A stretch of 22,131 nt of DNA from a virus. A model generated the notes under the pieces. The model was not told where the DNA came from. It worked only from the letters and a program-made list of their open reading frames with translations, and did not search any database. The position numbers and the translations under genes were made by a program. This document shows, piece by piece, positions 6,409 through 14,282 of this stretch (its first letter is position 1; each line of letters opens with the position of its first letter). The stretch is from positions 1 to 22,131 of IMG/VR virus record IMGVR_UViG_3300005338_000036. One strand, written 5' to 3'.

Positions 6409-9400
6409 TCATTTGTATTTGTAAACTCCAGATTCGCCAATCTCGCGTTTCGTTTTATTCCGTTCAGCGGGCGACATCTTAAGCCGTTGCATTTCGGTTT
6501 CAATGTATCGGCGACGGTCGTTTATCGGCATCTGGCGAGCACGCTTGATCCAGTATTCAATGTAAGTGTTGATTTCGCGAGCACGTTTTACCCGTTCTTC
6601 ATTCGTCTTATAAGGCTCAATTTTGAATCCCAACGATCCAGCGCCTTGCCGAACGAGTTCGCCTGGACGCGGTTCTCTCATGCCAGGAACTCCAAGTTCT
6701 TTGCCGAGTGCTCGTGCGGCAGGCTGGACGCCGATGGGCGCGGGAACAAGTTGCAGACCTGCTTCCTGAGCGCGATCCCATGTGGTCGGAAGTTTCGTTC
6801 CGATAGCATCCTCACCTGTTCTCAGTATTTCGAGAGCGCGACCCACCGGACCGAGTTTGTTGGAAACGATTCGCTCTACAACATCGCCTGCGGTCGGTTC
6901 GGTGTGCGAATAACGAATCAGATCGTGCGTTATTTCACCAAACACTGATAACGGCGAGAACCAAAAGCCTTGACTCTGGCCAGTCGGATCAGGAATGAAG
7001 GCGTCGAGCTTGTGATTGCCTTCCTCATTGTCCAGCGTCGAATGGCCGCGAGACAAGTAATTGAGCAGTTGCGTAAGTGCCACGTAAGCGGCGAGTCCGG
7101 TGCCGACTGTCTTGGCCACGGTGCCAACGTGCAATCCTTTACCGACTGCAACATCGGCAACGGTTTTTCCGGCTTGACCAACAGCGCGGAGTTCGCGCCG
7201 GGCCAGCGATTCAACCCATTGCGGAGCCAGAAACGCCATCTGCATCAAATCGCGTATCGCCGGATTTTTGATGATGCTCTGGCGTTGAAGATTTCCGAAC
7301 AACACGTTGATGTCTCGCGCCACTTGCCGCGCAACTTGAGTTTCGTTCAGGTTCGGATTGGACTTAGCCACGCGCTCAAACTCAGTCAAGAACGTCTCGA
7401 CCATCGCCCCTCGAGTCAGTTTCTCGAACAGCCATTTCGTGAATCGGCCAGTGCCCAACAGACCTTTTGCTTCGGTGTAGAGCGCGTCGGCGAATCGACC
7501 GACGTTCAATCCGTTGCGTTGCCCAAGCTGCGCCAGTTCACGCGGCGTCATCTGTACCGTTTTCCCGTTCACTTCCAAGGCTTGTGGCTCTCGAACCCAT
7601 GACACCATCTCAGGCGTGATAAGGTTTCTGTCCACCGCATCCGTCAAAGCTCGGTCGGACAGTTCCAACAGGCTCAATCCTTTGTCATAAGAGAAACTTC
7701 CGCGAGCGGCCAAGCTGGTCTGCATGGTTCGACTGGCATGGAAACTATCGAGCAAAAGCAATCGGTGCTTCAACCAGCCTGCACTCGCCATTCCAGCTCG
7801 ACCAATACCGGACTCTCGGAGTTGGCTCGTGCCAGTGAGCGCATTGAACAAATGCGAGTATCCTTGGCGCACGGCGATGCGGACGCCGGGAATGATTTCC
7901 TTCGGAACATAACCTTGAGGTGCTGAGAATTGCGTATCCACGGTGCCGTCTGGACGCGGAATCTTTCGAGCCACCATGTCCGTCATTATCGGATCACCTG
8001 AATATGGATCGGCAATGCCCTTGAATCCTTCAGCCCACAACTTGCGATTCACGAGCCGTTGGCCGGTGCGAACACGGTGTTCAACAAGGTCTGCGATGTC
8101 GAGATTCTTTGGCTTGTACCCGGCTTCGATGGCGCTGGCGTAATCTGGAAACACTTTTGCCTTTTTGAATCCAGTGCTGCCAGGTCGCCCGCCAACTTCA
8201 CCGAACAAGACGCCGCGATCAGTCAGGATATTTTCGTGGCGTTGGGGCACATAATGATTCTCATACGCCACGTCTATTCCATTGGAACCTTCGTATGACA
8301 TTTGTTCGTCCAGCAACAATCGTGTGCGTTGCGCCAACGGTTGCAGGTCATCCCAATTCTCTTGTGCGTAACGAATGGCAGCTTCGGCGTCGGGATTTCC
8401 TTCGACCTTGGCCAAATCCGTGTCGAGCTTTGCACGATTGCCTTTGGCTTGAATGACGAACACGGCGGCTTTACGAGCGAGCGAATTATCGACCAGTTTG
8501 CCGCTGCGTTTGTCCTGCGTAAGAACGCGCAATTCGCGACCAGCCTCGCGCCCTTTATTGGCCGGAATCGTGTCAATCATTGCGTCGGCTAGTTGCGACA
8601 TATCATGCTTCACCGGACGCCGTTGATTGGTCGCTTTGATGTCTTCCCAAAGATTCGACATTGCAGTGCGGAATCGGCTTTGCGATGTGGTCGGTCTAGT
8701 TCCTGTCGGCTGTGTCGGCACTGCTGCTGTTCTACCAACATTGGCGGGTTGACTTTGTGGCGCTGCGCTCTGCGAAGCTCGGAAGATTGCCTCGCGAGTT
8801 TGCTCGGCTTGTGCTCGGATGTTCTTCAAGTACGGCCGAATCTGTGGACCGTATTCTTTGACCATTTCTGCCGTCCACTTGGCGATGTCTGTGATGCCAC
8901 GTTCCAACAACGCCGCGCCTTTAACGATGTAAGCGGCCAGCAATTCTGGCGGAAGACCAAGGATTGTTGAATACGTGCCTTTGCGCGATTCCTTAATCGT
9001 GGCGTCAGCCCATTTCTCCAAGCCTGTGCCGGAAATGATGCCTGGACGTTCTTCGCTAAGACGATTCTCCGTGATGGCCTTTGTCAGCGCATCGTAAGTG
9101 ATCTTGACCTGATTCGCCGTGAGCGGTTTGTCGGGATGCACCATCGCCTTCACGCCTTCGGCGATCTGTTGCGCGATTTTCTCAGCGGCGGCACGCGGAT
9201 AATCCTTCACACGCCTGATGGCATCTCCAAGCGACTCGACTAATTGCGTTGCCGCACCGCGTTCGATGCCTCGACGCAAAAGCTCGTTGATGGCCAGTTC
9301 TTCGACCTTGGCGGCGGGTAGCAGGTCGAGCGTCGGTTCAGCGGTCGCCAACCCGCCTTTGGCTTCGGCAACGGCATCCTCGACGGCCATGCGAAGGCCG

Positions 9401-10323
9401 GATGGCTGCAATGGCAACGTCTCTGGCGCTGGCAGATTTCCAATCGGCACTTCGCCTTGTTCAGCAGGCTTCGGCAATGCCTCTCCGGTGCGCTCAACAG
9501 CTTTGCCTTCTTCGGCGACGAGCCGCGCCATCTCGCCTTCGGCGCTGCGCGTCAGTTCATTGACGGCAAGTTCCTCGACGGTCGGCTTTGGAAGTGTTTC
9601 CAGCATCTCAGCATTGGCCGGAATCCCTCCTTGTGGCGCTGGTTTTGGTTGCTCTTGAGGAACAACACGCAATCCAGACGGTTCCTGAACCAATGTCTCT
9701 GGCGCAGGCAAATTAGCTGACACTATCGGAGCACGTTCGACAACCGGAGCAACTGGAACAGTCGGCGGTTTGGCTACCGTTGGAGTTGGGGCTATTGGTG
9801 CTGGACGGCGCAATCCTTGTCGCAGCAATCCAGTTCCAAGCAACGCAGTGCCCGTGCCGCGACCCGCAGTCTCCGGCTCTCCGCGTTCAAAGCCAACGGA
9901 CGCCTCACCCGCACCGCTGCCCAAAGCGCCTGCACCGAAATAAAGCGCCATCAGGCGACCGGCGATTGGATTGGCCGCGATTGGCACGAGCGGCAAATTC
10001 TCTGGCAATCCTGCACTGCGAACGCCTTCCTCAATGGCGCGACCAGCCGACGAAATGCCCTTAACTCTCGCTTCACGCAACGCCTCATCGCCACCAGCGC
10101 CCAACGGCAATTTGCGAAGCACGTTCTCCAGAGAACCGGGGGCTTCGGGAGGCAACAACAACGAAGGAATCAGCGAACTGCCTAAAGGGTCGAGCGAAAG
10201 ACGCCGCACTTCGTTTTCCAACAGGCTACGGTCGTCAGAATCCGGCACGAAAGTCTTTGGAACATTCGTGTCATCGTCCGGGATGAAAGTGGCCGGAACT
10301 TCTATTGTGTCTGAAGCTGCCAT
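6409..10323 (-). CDS. Very large putative internal/ejection protein (large polyvalent-protein-like), 1304 aa
   Basis: The start is an ATG (10321-10323) inside the end of the upstream gene (22-base overlap). Residues 1-35 hold two related IPDDDTNVPKTF/VPDSDD-like segments. Around 115-140 is a Gly/Ala hydrophobic stretch, 170-240 is Pro-rich, and 205-259 and 297-350 are an internal duplication. Residues 385-520 are helical; 550-700 contain a segment ending YENHYVPQRHEN; 845-875 read LKHRLLLLDSFHASR, a pattern I associate with large phage ejection/polyvalent proteins; about 1065-1090 is hydrophobic (VGTGLAAYVALTQLLNYL), a possible membrane insertion. No catalytic motif (lysozyme, protease) is recognised. 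Such proteins are usually packaged inside podovirus heads and delivered with the DNA. The role here is inferred from size, position and composition. Confidence 0.6.
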   Translation of the reverse strand: MAASDTIEVPATFIPDDDTNVPKTFVPDSDDRSLLENEVRRLSLDPLGSSLIPSLLLPPEAPGSLENVLRKLPLGAGGDEALREARVKGISSAGRAIEEGVRSAGLPENLPLVPIAANPIAGRLMALYFGAGALGSGAGEASVGFERGEPETAGRGTGTALLGTGLLRQGLRRPAPIAPTPTVAKPPTVPVAPVVERAPIVSANLPAPETLVQEPSGLRVVPQEQPKPAPQGGIPANAEMLETLPKPTVEELAVNELTRSAEGEMARLVAEEGKAVERTGEALPKPAEQGEVPIGNLPAPETLPLQPSGLRMAVEDAVAEAKGGLATAEPTLDLLPAAKVEELAINELLRRGIERGAATQLVESLGDAIRRVKDYPRAAAEKIAQQIAEGVKAMVHPDKPLTANQVKITYDALTKAITENRLSEERPGIISGTGLEKWADATIKESRKGTYSTILGLPPELLAAYIVKGAALLERGITDIAKWTAEMVKEYGPQIRPYLKNIRAQAEQTREAIFRASQSAAPQSQPANVGRTAAVPTQPTGTRPTTSQSRFRTAMSNLWEDIKATNQRRPVKHDMSQLADAMIDTIPANKGREAGRELRVLTQDKRSGKLVDNSLARKAAVFVIQAKGNRAKLDTDLAKVEGNPDAEAAIRYAQENWDDLQPLAQRTRLLLDEQMSYEGSNGIDVAYENHYVPQRHENILTDRGVLFGEVGGRPGSTGFKKAKVFPDYASAIEAGYKPKNLDIADLVEHRVRTGQRLVNRKLWAEGFKGIADPYSGDPIMTDMVARKIPRPDGTVDTQFSAPQGYVPKEIIPGVRIAVRQGYSHLFNALTGTSQLRESGIGRAGMASAGWLKHRLLLLDSFHASRTMQTSLAARGSFSYDKGLSLLELSDRALTDAVDRNLITPEMVSWVREPQALEVNGKTVQMTPRELAQLGQRNGLNVGRFADALYTEAKGLLGTGRFTKWLFEKLTRGAMVETFLTEFERVAKSNPNLNETQVARQVARDINVLFGNLQRQSIIKNPAIRDLMQMAFLAPQWVESLARRELRAVGQAGKTVADVAVGKGLHVGTVAKTVGTGLAAYVALTQLLNYLSRGHSTLDNEEGNHKLDAFIPDPTGQSQGFWFSPLSVFGEITHDLIRYSHTEPTAGDVVERIVSNKLGPVGRALEILRTGEDAIGTKLPTTWDRAQEAGLQLVPAPIGVQPAARALGKELGVPGMREPRPGELVRQGAGSLGFKIEPYKTNEERVKRAREINTYIEYWIKRARQMPINDRRRYIETEMQRLKMSPAERNKTKREIGESGVYKYK
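9235..9711 (-). repeat. Internal duplication within the 1304-aa gene
   Basis: Two units of about 65 residues (codons 205-269 at 9517-9711 and 297-363 at 9235-9435) share LPAPETL-x-x-x-PSGLR followed, after a spacer, by LP-x-x-x-VEELA-x-NEL. The similarity is visible at protein level and partly in DNA. Confidence 0.7.
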
Positions 10324-11171
10324 CCGCTTGGAAGGGTATCGCCTTCTTCAATGGTTCCAGTTCGTCCGTTTGGACCAACTACGCGCACTCGTCGCTTAGT
10401 CGATTTTCCAATCTTTCGTGCGCCAGAAGACAGGTCAAGCAACTTGCTGTTCACATCCTGAAGGGCTTCCATACGTGACTGAATGAATTGCTTCTGTTCG
10501 TCCTCTTTCATGCCAAGACGGTCCACGTTCTCCAACTCAGCATTGATAACGCTCATTCGAGCGCGTTCGACTTGCACCTGTTGCGGTGCCGTCAGCGTGA
10601 TTCCTTCGGCCTTCTGGAAGTGTCCCGTGTTCGGACCTGTCGCAATTACGGAACCAAGCACTTCTTTTGTGATCGGATCATTAACCGTGAAAACTTCACC
10701 AAGTTTATGCTGTGTTCCGGTTGCTGAAAATGGCGGGAAACTGAGGCTCTTGCCGTGAACAACAGCTTTGCCAACGCCTGGACCAAAATCCTGCACTGTG
10801 AACGCTGTCGGTGTTTCCTCGAAATCCTGTTTGCGTTTCTCCAAAGCAAGTCGCCCTGTATCGTAACCAAGCAATCGCGATTCTTGTTCGGCCTGGTGCT
10901 TCTGTAGCTGCTGCAACTGCGCGGCGTCCTGCGCGATCTTCTGCACGTTGAGCAGGCGTGTCTCCTCGAACTCGCGTTGGCGCTCTGCCGCGCGTTCAGC
11001 ACGTTCTTGCGCTTCTGCCTGTCTCTGGGCCTGCGCTTGGGCCAACGCCTGCGCTCGGATGCTCTGGTCGGTCAGCTCTAAGCCGACACGAGCGCCAGCT
11101 TGGAGCGCCTGTGAGAACAGGTTCGGCGTGATGCCTGCGATCCACGGAGGTAAAGAATCAATTGCGGCCAT
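10302..11171 (-). CDS. Putative virion protein with long coiled coil, 289 aa
   Basis: The ATG at 11169-11171 overlaps the last 14 bases of the HNH gene; an earlier in-frame GTG lies at 11199-11201. It starts MAAIDSLPPWIAGITPNLFS. Residues about 35-115 are an uninterrupted Ala/Gln/Glu/Arg coiled coil (ALAQAQAQRQAEAQERAERA). The middle (120-190) looks beta-rich (TAFTVQDFGPGVGKAVVHGK), followed by another helical stretch and a C-terminal KRRVRVVGPNGRTGTIEEGD small beta unit. In podovirus-type gene trains, an Ala/Gln-rich helical protein just before the giant internal protein is often a second ejection protein. This is by position only, with no family match. Confidence 0.6.
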   Translation of the reverse strand: MAAIDSLPPWIAGITPNLFSQALQAGARVGLELTDQSIRAQALAQAQAQRQAEAQERAERAAERQREFEETRLLNVQKIAQDAAQLQQLQKHQAEQESRLLGYDTGRLALEKRKQDFEETPTAFTVQDFGPGVGKAVVHGKSLSFPPFSATGTQHKLGEVFTVNDPITKEVLGSVIATGPNTGHFQKAEGITLTAPQQVQVERARMSVINAELENVDRLGMKEDEQKQFIQSRMEALQDVNSKLLDLSSGARKIGKSTKRRVRVVGPNGRTGTIEEGDTLPSGWQLQTQ

Positions 11172-11697
11172 GCGTTCGTTTATAGGCGCGCTGCCTAGCA
11201 CAATTACACTGTTTGCACTGTCCAGTAAGGCCGTCCCAATTCGCTCTGGTTTTATGAAAATCCTGCAACGGTTTTACCGACTTGCAGTTCGAGCATCGCT
11301 TAATGGAAAAGCTACCCACATCGTCTAAGTGCCGCTTTCGAGCGTGTAGCAGCTTATGATATTTTCCATTTTCACAGATCACCAAGTTGTCGTTGCGGTT
11401 ATTGTGCTTGTTGCCATCCACATGATGCACCTCAGCCTTGGCTGGCAGGTAATGGCCCAAGGCGCGTTCAGCTACTACAATATGAATTCCAACGTGATTG
11501 CGCTGTGCGCGTGGATTTCCCACATCACGAGTAACAAGATAGCCTTTAGCAGATTCCCCTTTGAACCCGGCACGATTTTCGCCCACGTTATGAGACGAGT
11601 AACAAGCGTGAGAACAAAATCGCTTTGGCTTACCGTTGTCAGTTCGTTGCCGTCGAAAAAAAGTCATCCCACAATGCTGACATTTCAATTCGATCAT
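11158..11697 (-). CDS. HNH homing endonuclease flanked by zinc-binding modules, 179 aa
   Basis: The core is EVHHVDGNKHNNRNDNLVIC followed by KYHKLLHARK, giving the His-His/Asn/His pattern of HNH nucleases. The N-terminal CQHCGMTF with FCSHAC (about 6-33) and the C-terminal CSNCKS with CKQCN (about 136-167) form probable zinc ribbons. The start ATG overlaps the stop of the upstream virion gene (ATGA; an earlier GTG at 11704-11706 would lie inside that gene). Its stop overlaps the next gene by 14 bases, so it is spliced into the virion operon without breaking either neighbour. It cuts DNA and is a free-standing homing nuclease, most likely non-essential to the phage. Confidence 0.88.
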   Translation of the reverse strand: MIELKCQHCGMTFFRRQRTDNGKPKRFCSHACYSSHNVGENRAGFKGESAKGYLVTRDVGNPRAQRNHVGIHIVVAERALGHYLPAKAEVHHVDGNKHNNRNDNLVICENGKYHKLLHARKRHLDDVGSFSIKRCSNCKSVKPLQDFHKTRANWDGLTGQCKQCNCARQRAYKRTHGRN

Positions 11698-12683
11698 AAA
11701 TCCCACTCAGGAAATTCTGGATAGACCGGCTGTTGCTGCGCCTCATTATCCCAATTAAACCAATCATTCCAATAATTTGTACTATTTGTATTTCCGGGAC
11801 CGATGCCGAACATTCCACCGCCACCACCGATGAATGGGTCCGATAGCCAATCAGTGAACCCACCGCCTCCGGGAGTCGCAACAGAACCGCCTTCAGGTCC
11901 GGGGAAACCGCCGCGTGTGCTGGACCACACATCGCGTGGCGCACCGCCTTGCGTGCCCCAATTGATGCCGGTGCCCGCATAATATGGCGTGACAGGCACG
12001 TTGCCCCATACGCTCTCTCCTGAGAACGGTGCCCACGGGCCAGCGTTGAAGTTGCCCGGCGCATTGAGATTGCGCGGAGCACCGCCACCACCGCCACCGC
12101 CAAAACTCACGCCACCGCCGCCAGTGCGCTGCACCTTGGCCAAGTACGCGTTGAACAATCGCTCTGCTTCGCGTGCCGCCGCCTGCGGGTCAGGCGCAGC
12201 CGCGAGTGTCGCGTTGCGATTAGCGACTTCAAGCTGCGTCTCAGGCGATACCGTCAGCGTCTTCGCCACCGTCGGCAACGCGGCAAGAAGGTCAGCCGCG
12301 CCCTTGGATTTCTGCGCCTCGGCTGTTAGCCCGAGCTGGCGCAGCCCCTTGGCACCCACGAACGGGCTGAGCGGGACGCCTGCACCGATGCCGAACTGCG
12401 CGGCGGTGTTCTGGAGCATTGCAATGGTTTCCGGGTCGAGTTCGCCCGCGAGTTCGCTGCCGATGTTCGACGATAACGCGCCGAGGTTTTGCTGAAGCAT
12501 CGGGAATGCGCCGGCCACGTCCTGATAAATCGATGGCAAGCCGATAGGGCCTGGAATTAAGCCCCAAGGCCCCTGCCCGGTGCGCGGTGCTGACGTGTTC
12601 GGACCAAACGGCGGCGTGCCTCCGACAAATGGTCCCGGCGTGAAATCAAATGTTCCGGTGCGGCTTGAGGATGATCGTGGCAT
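11694..12683 (-). CDS. Gly-rich putative virion protein, 329 aa
   Basis: The ATG at 12681-12683 begins two bases after the upstream TAG; the longer TTG-started frame (12698) would overlap that gene. The N-terminal third is Pro/Gly-rich (FVGGTPPFGPNTSAP), then comes a helical part (QNLGALSSNIGSELAGELDP, AREAERLFNAYLAKVQ), then poly-Gly linkers (VSFGGGGGGGAPRN, GGGGGMFGIG) and an aromatic/acidic tail (NYWNDWFNWDNEAQQQ). No family is recognised. Low-complexity glycine linkers and a flexible tail suit a virion or internal protein. It lies between the 330-aa protein and the HNH insertion. Confidence 0.65.
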   Translation of the reverse strand: MPRSSSSRTGTFDFTPGPFVGGTPPFGPNTSAPRTGQGPWGLIPGPIGLPSIYQDVAGAFPMLQQNLGALSSNIGSELAGELDPETIAMLQNTAAQFGIGAGVPLSPFVGAKGLRQLGLTAEAQKSKGAADLLAALPTVAKTLTVSPETQLEVANRNATLAAAPDPQAAAREAERLFNAYLAKVQRTGGGGVSFGGGGGGGAPRNLNAPGNFNAGPWAPFSGESVWGNVPVTPYYAGTGINWGTQGGAPRDVWSSTRGGFPGPEGGSVATPGGGGFTDWLSDPFIGGGGGMFGIGPGNTNSTNYWNDWFNWDNEAQQQPVYPEFPEWDL

Positions 12684-12685
12684 AG

Positions 12686-13678
12686 CTATGTGATACAACC
12701 GACGCCCAGCGAGCGGGGTGTTGCGGTGCCGAAGACTTCAATGCTGACGGGAATCTGGTCTTCGGGAATGTGAGACCTAATTTCTCGGTTTAATTCTCGC
12801 ACCGCTTTCTGCTGAAATACTTCGGCACTTGCGTTGTCGCCCGAGTTCTCATCTCGTATCGCAAGAATCATCAGCTTAATCGCAACCCAATTATCGATGA
12901 GCATTTGGTCTTCGTCCGTTTCGACTGCAATGAACCGAAGTTTCACCAGCGCCTCAAGGCTCGTGAGGCCGTTGCAGTTTCCGCTTTGGCGCAATCCTCG
13001 AATCGTCGAGTGCATGAAAGACGGACTGCGCTCGCTGGGCGTGTAGTACGCGCAATCTTCCATCACGTCAGCCACTGGGTCATAGGCATAAAGTCTGACC
13101 GGACCCATTGTGGCGTCTTTTAACACCCTCGAAATGTGTCGCACGAGAAACGGCGTGCCAACGAACGGAATTGCCAAAGTCAAAACGACGCCTTCCTGCC
13201 AAGTGCCGTCATCACGTTTGGTCATTATGGTCTGTCCGTTCGCGTCGATGCCGTAAATCGTGATGGTTTTTCCCACGTCAGCTTGATAAGCGGGAAAAGC
13301 TCGAATGTATCGCTCCGCCCCACAACGCAACTGAGCTTGGACTGGAACGGTGCCGTCATTTTGGATGACGACATTACCGCAGCGCGATGCAGCGCACTGG
13401 TAGTCGGCACCATTCATTGGGAGGAAAGGCCACCAATAATCGCTGACGACCATTTGGCGTCCGCACAGATTCACGGCCAGCGGAGTTTCAACGTAGCGGG
13501 GCCAAGTTATGGTGTTACATCTCACGCACGCAGCGAACTTTTTCACGGTTCCCCAAAACCCACCACGTACCATGAGCCGTTGCACGGCCTCGTTCGTCCA
13601 CGCCTTGAACGTGACTTTGTTTGAGCACACGCCCGCAACGTCTGATGCCTGCGTTTCTTTGAATTCACCCCAAGTCAT
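12686..13678 (-). CDS. Putative virion protein, Cys-rich, 330 aa
   Basis: The start is the ATG at 13676-13678, overlapping the upstream TGA (ATGA). A longer open frame to 13999 is only a shadow of the preceding gene. The N-terminal region FKAWTNEAVQRLMVRGGFWG then ITWPRYVETPLAVNLCGR, and SDYWWPFLPMNG, resembles a recurrent but unnamed protein type I associate with environmental phages. The middle (RAFPAYQADVGKTITIYGID) is beta-rich and the end is helical (AVRELNREIRSHIPEDQ). It probably belongs to the tail or neck. Function is inferred from the gene train, not from a domain. Confidence 0.6.
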   Translation of the reverse strand: MTWGEFKETQASDVAGVCSNKVTFKAWTNEAVQRLMVRGGFWGTVKKFAACVRCNTITWPRYVETPLAVNLCGRQMVVSDYWWPFLPMNGADYQCAASRCGNVVIQNDGTVPVQAQLRCGAERYIRAFPAYQADVGKTITIYGIDANGQTIMTKRDDGTWQEGVVLTLAIPFVGTPFLVRHISRVLKDATMGPVRLYAYDPVADVMEDCAYYTPSERSPSFMHSTIRGLRQSGNCNGLTSLEALVKLRFIAVETDEDQMLIDNWVAIKLMILAIRDENSGDNASAEVFQQKAVRELNREIRSHIPEDQIPVSIEVFGTATPRSLGVGCIT

Positions 13679-14229
13679 ATAGCACGATCCCACAGGCGCG
13701 TCGTGGGCTTGATGAAATAGACTCCGATTGCATTCGGCACACCGGGCGTGGCATCGTCGAATACGGCGAACGTGCCAAGCGGCGCGGCGATGAGCGTTCC
13801 GACGCCGAGTGGCCACAAATCGGAGAAAGCGGTATCGCGTTGCCAGAACGGGCCGGTCGATTGCGAAACCGTACCCGCCTCGCCGCCATCGTATGTTTCG
13901 AGCTGCGTAAGCGTGCCGACGAAGATTCGTCGCTCGTAAGTCGGCACAACACCTCCATTCCAGTGGTTTTTTGTCCATGCCCCCACGACCAGATTCCACG
14001 TAAAGAATCCCACGATGACGCCAGTGCTCGCGTCAGTCTTCGCCCAGATGCGCCCGCGCTGCTCAACCGTCGGCTGATTCGGCCCCATGATTGCGAACGC
14101 GAACTCGTTCGGCAGAAATACTTCGATGCTCTCGGCGATGGCGTTTGCCAACTCTTGATTGTTTGCTGGGCAAAATCCAGGTGGGAACGGCGAAACTTCG
14201 GTGCGTAAAATGATGTCGTCGGTGGGCAT
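13675..14229 (-). CDS. Putative virion protein, 184 aa
   Basis: I choose the ATG at 14227-14229 (MPTDDIILRTEVSPFPPGFC); an in-frame TTG lies at 14263-14265. The middle QPTVEQRGRIWAKTDASTGV and FFTWNLVVGAW suggest a compact beta domain of the kind found in fibre and tail proteins, ending IGVYFIKPTTRLWDRAI. No family is assigned. The TGA overlaps the ATG of the next gene. The upstream 53-base gap (14230-14282) is one of the few breaks in this gene train. Confidence 0.6.
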   Translation of the reverse strand: MPTDDIILRTEVSPFPPGFCPANNQELANAIAESIEVFLPNEFAFAIMGPNQPTVEQRGRIWAKTDASTGVIVGFFTWNLVVGAWTKNHWNGGVVPTYERRIFVGTLTQLETYDGGEAGTVSQSTGPFWQRDTAFSDLWPLGVGTLIAAPLGTFAVFDDATPGVPNAIGVYFIKPTTRLWDRAI

Positions 14230-14264
14230 CGCACAACCAATGCGCCTATTCTGCGCGATTAGCA

Positions 14265-14279
14265 ATAGCGAAAAGCTAT
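14265..14279 (-). other. Small hairpin in the intergenic gap
   Basis: ATAGC (14265-14269) and GCTAT (14275-14279) can form a 5-bp stem with an AAAA-containing loop between the intein-bearing gene and the 184-aa gene. It is too weak to call a terminator. Confidence 0.25.
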
Positions 14280-14282
14280 CGG

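Noticed and set aside
13679-13999. N-terminal extension of the 330-aa protein
   Set aside because: The Arg-rich sequence is the shadow of the 184-aa gene in another frame; the ATG at 13678 overlaps the upstream stop.
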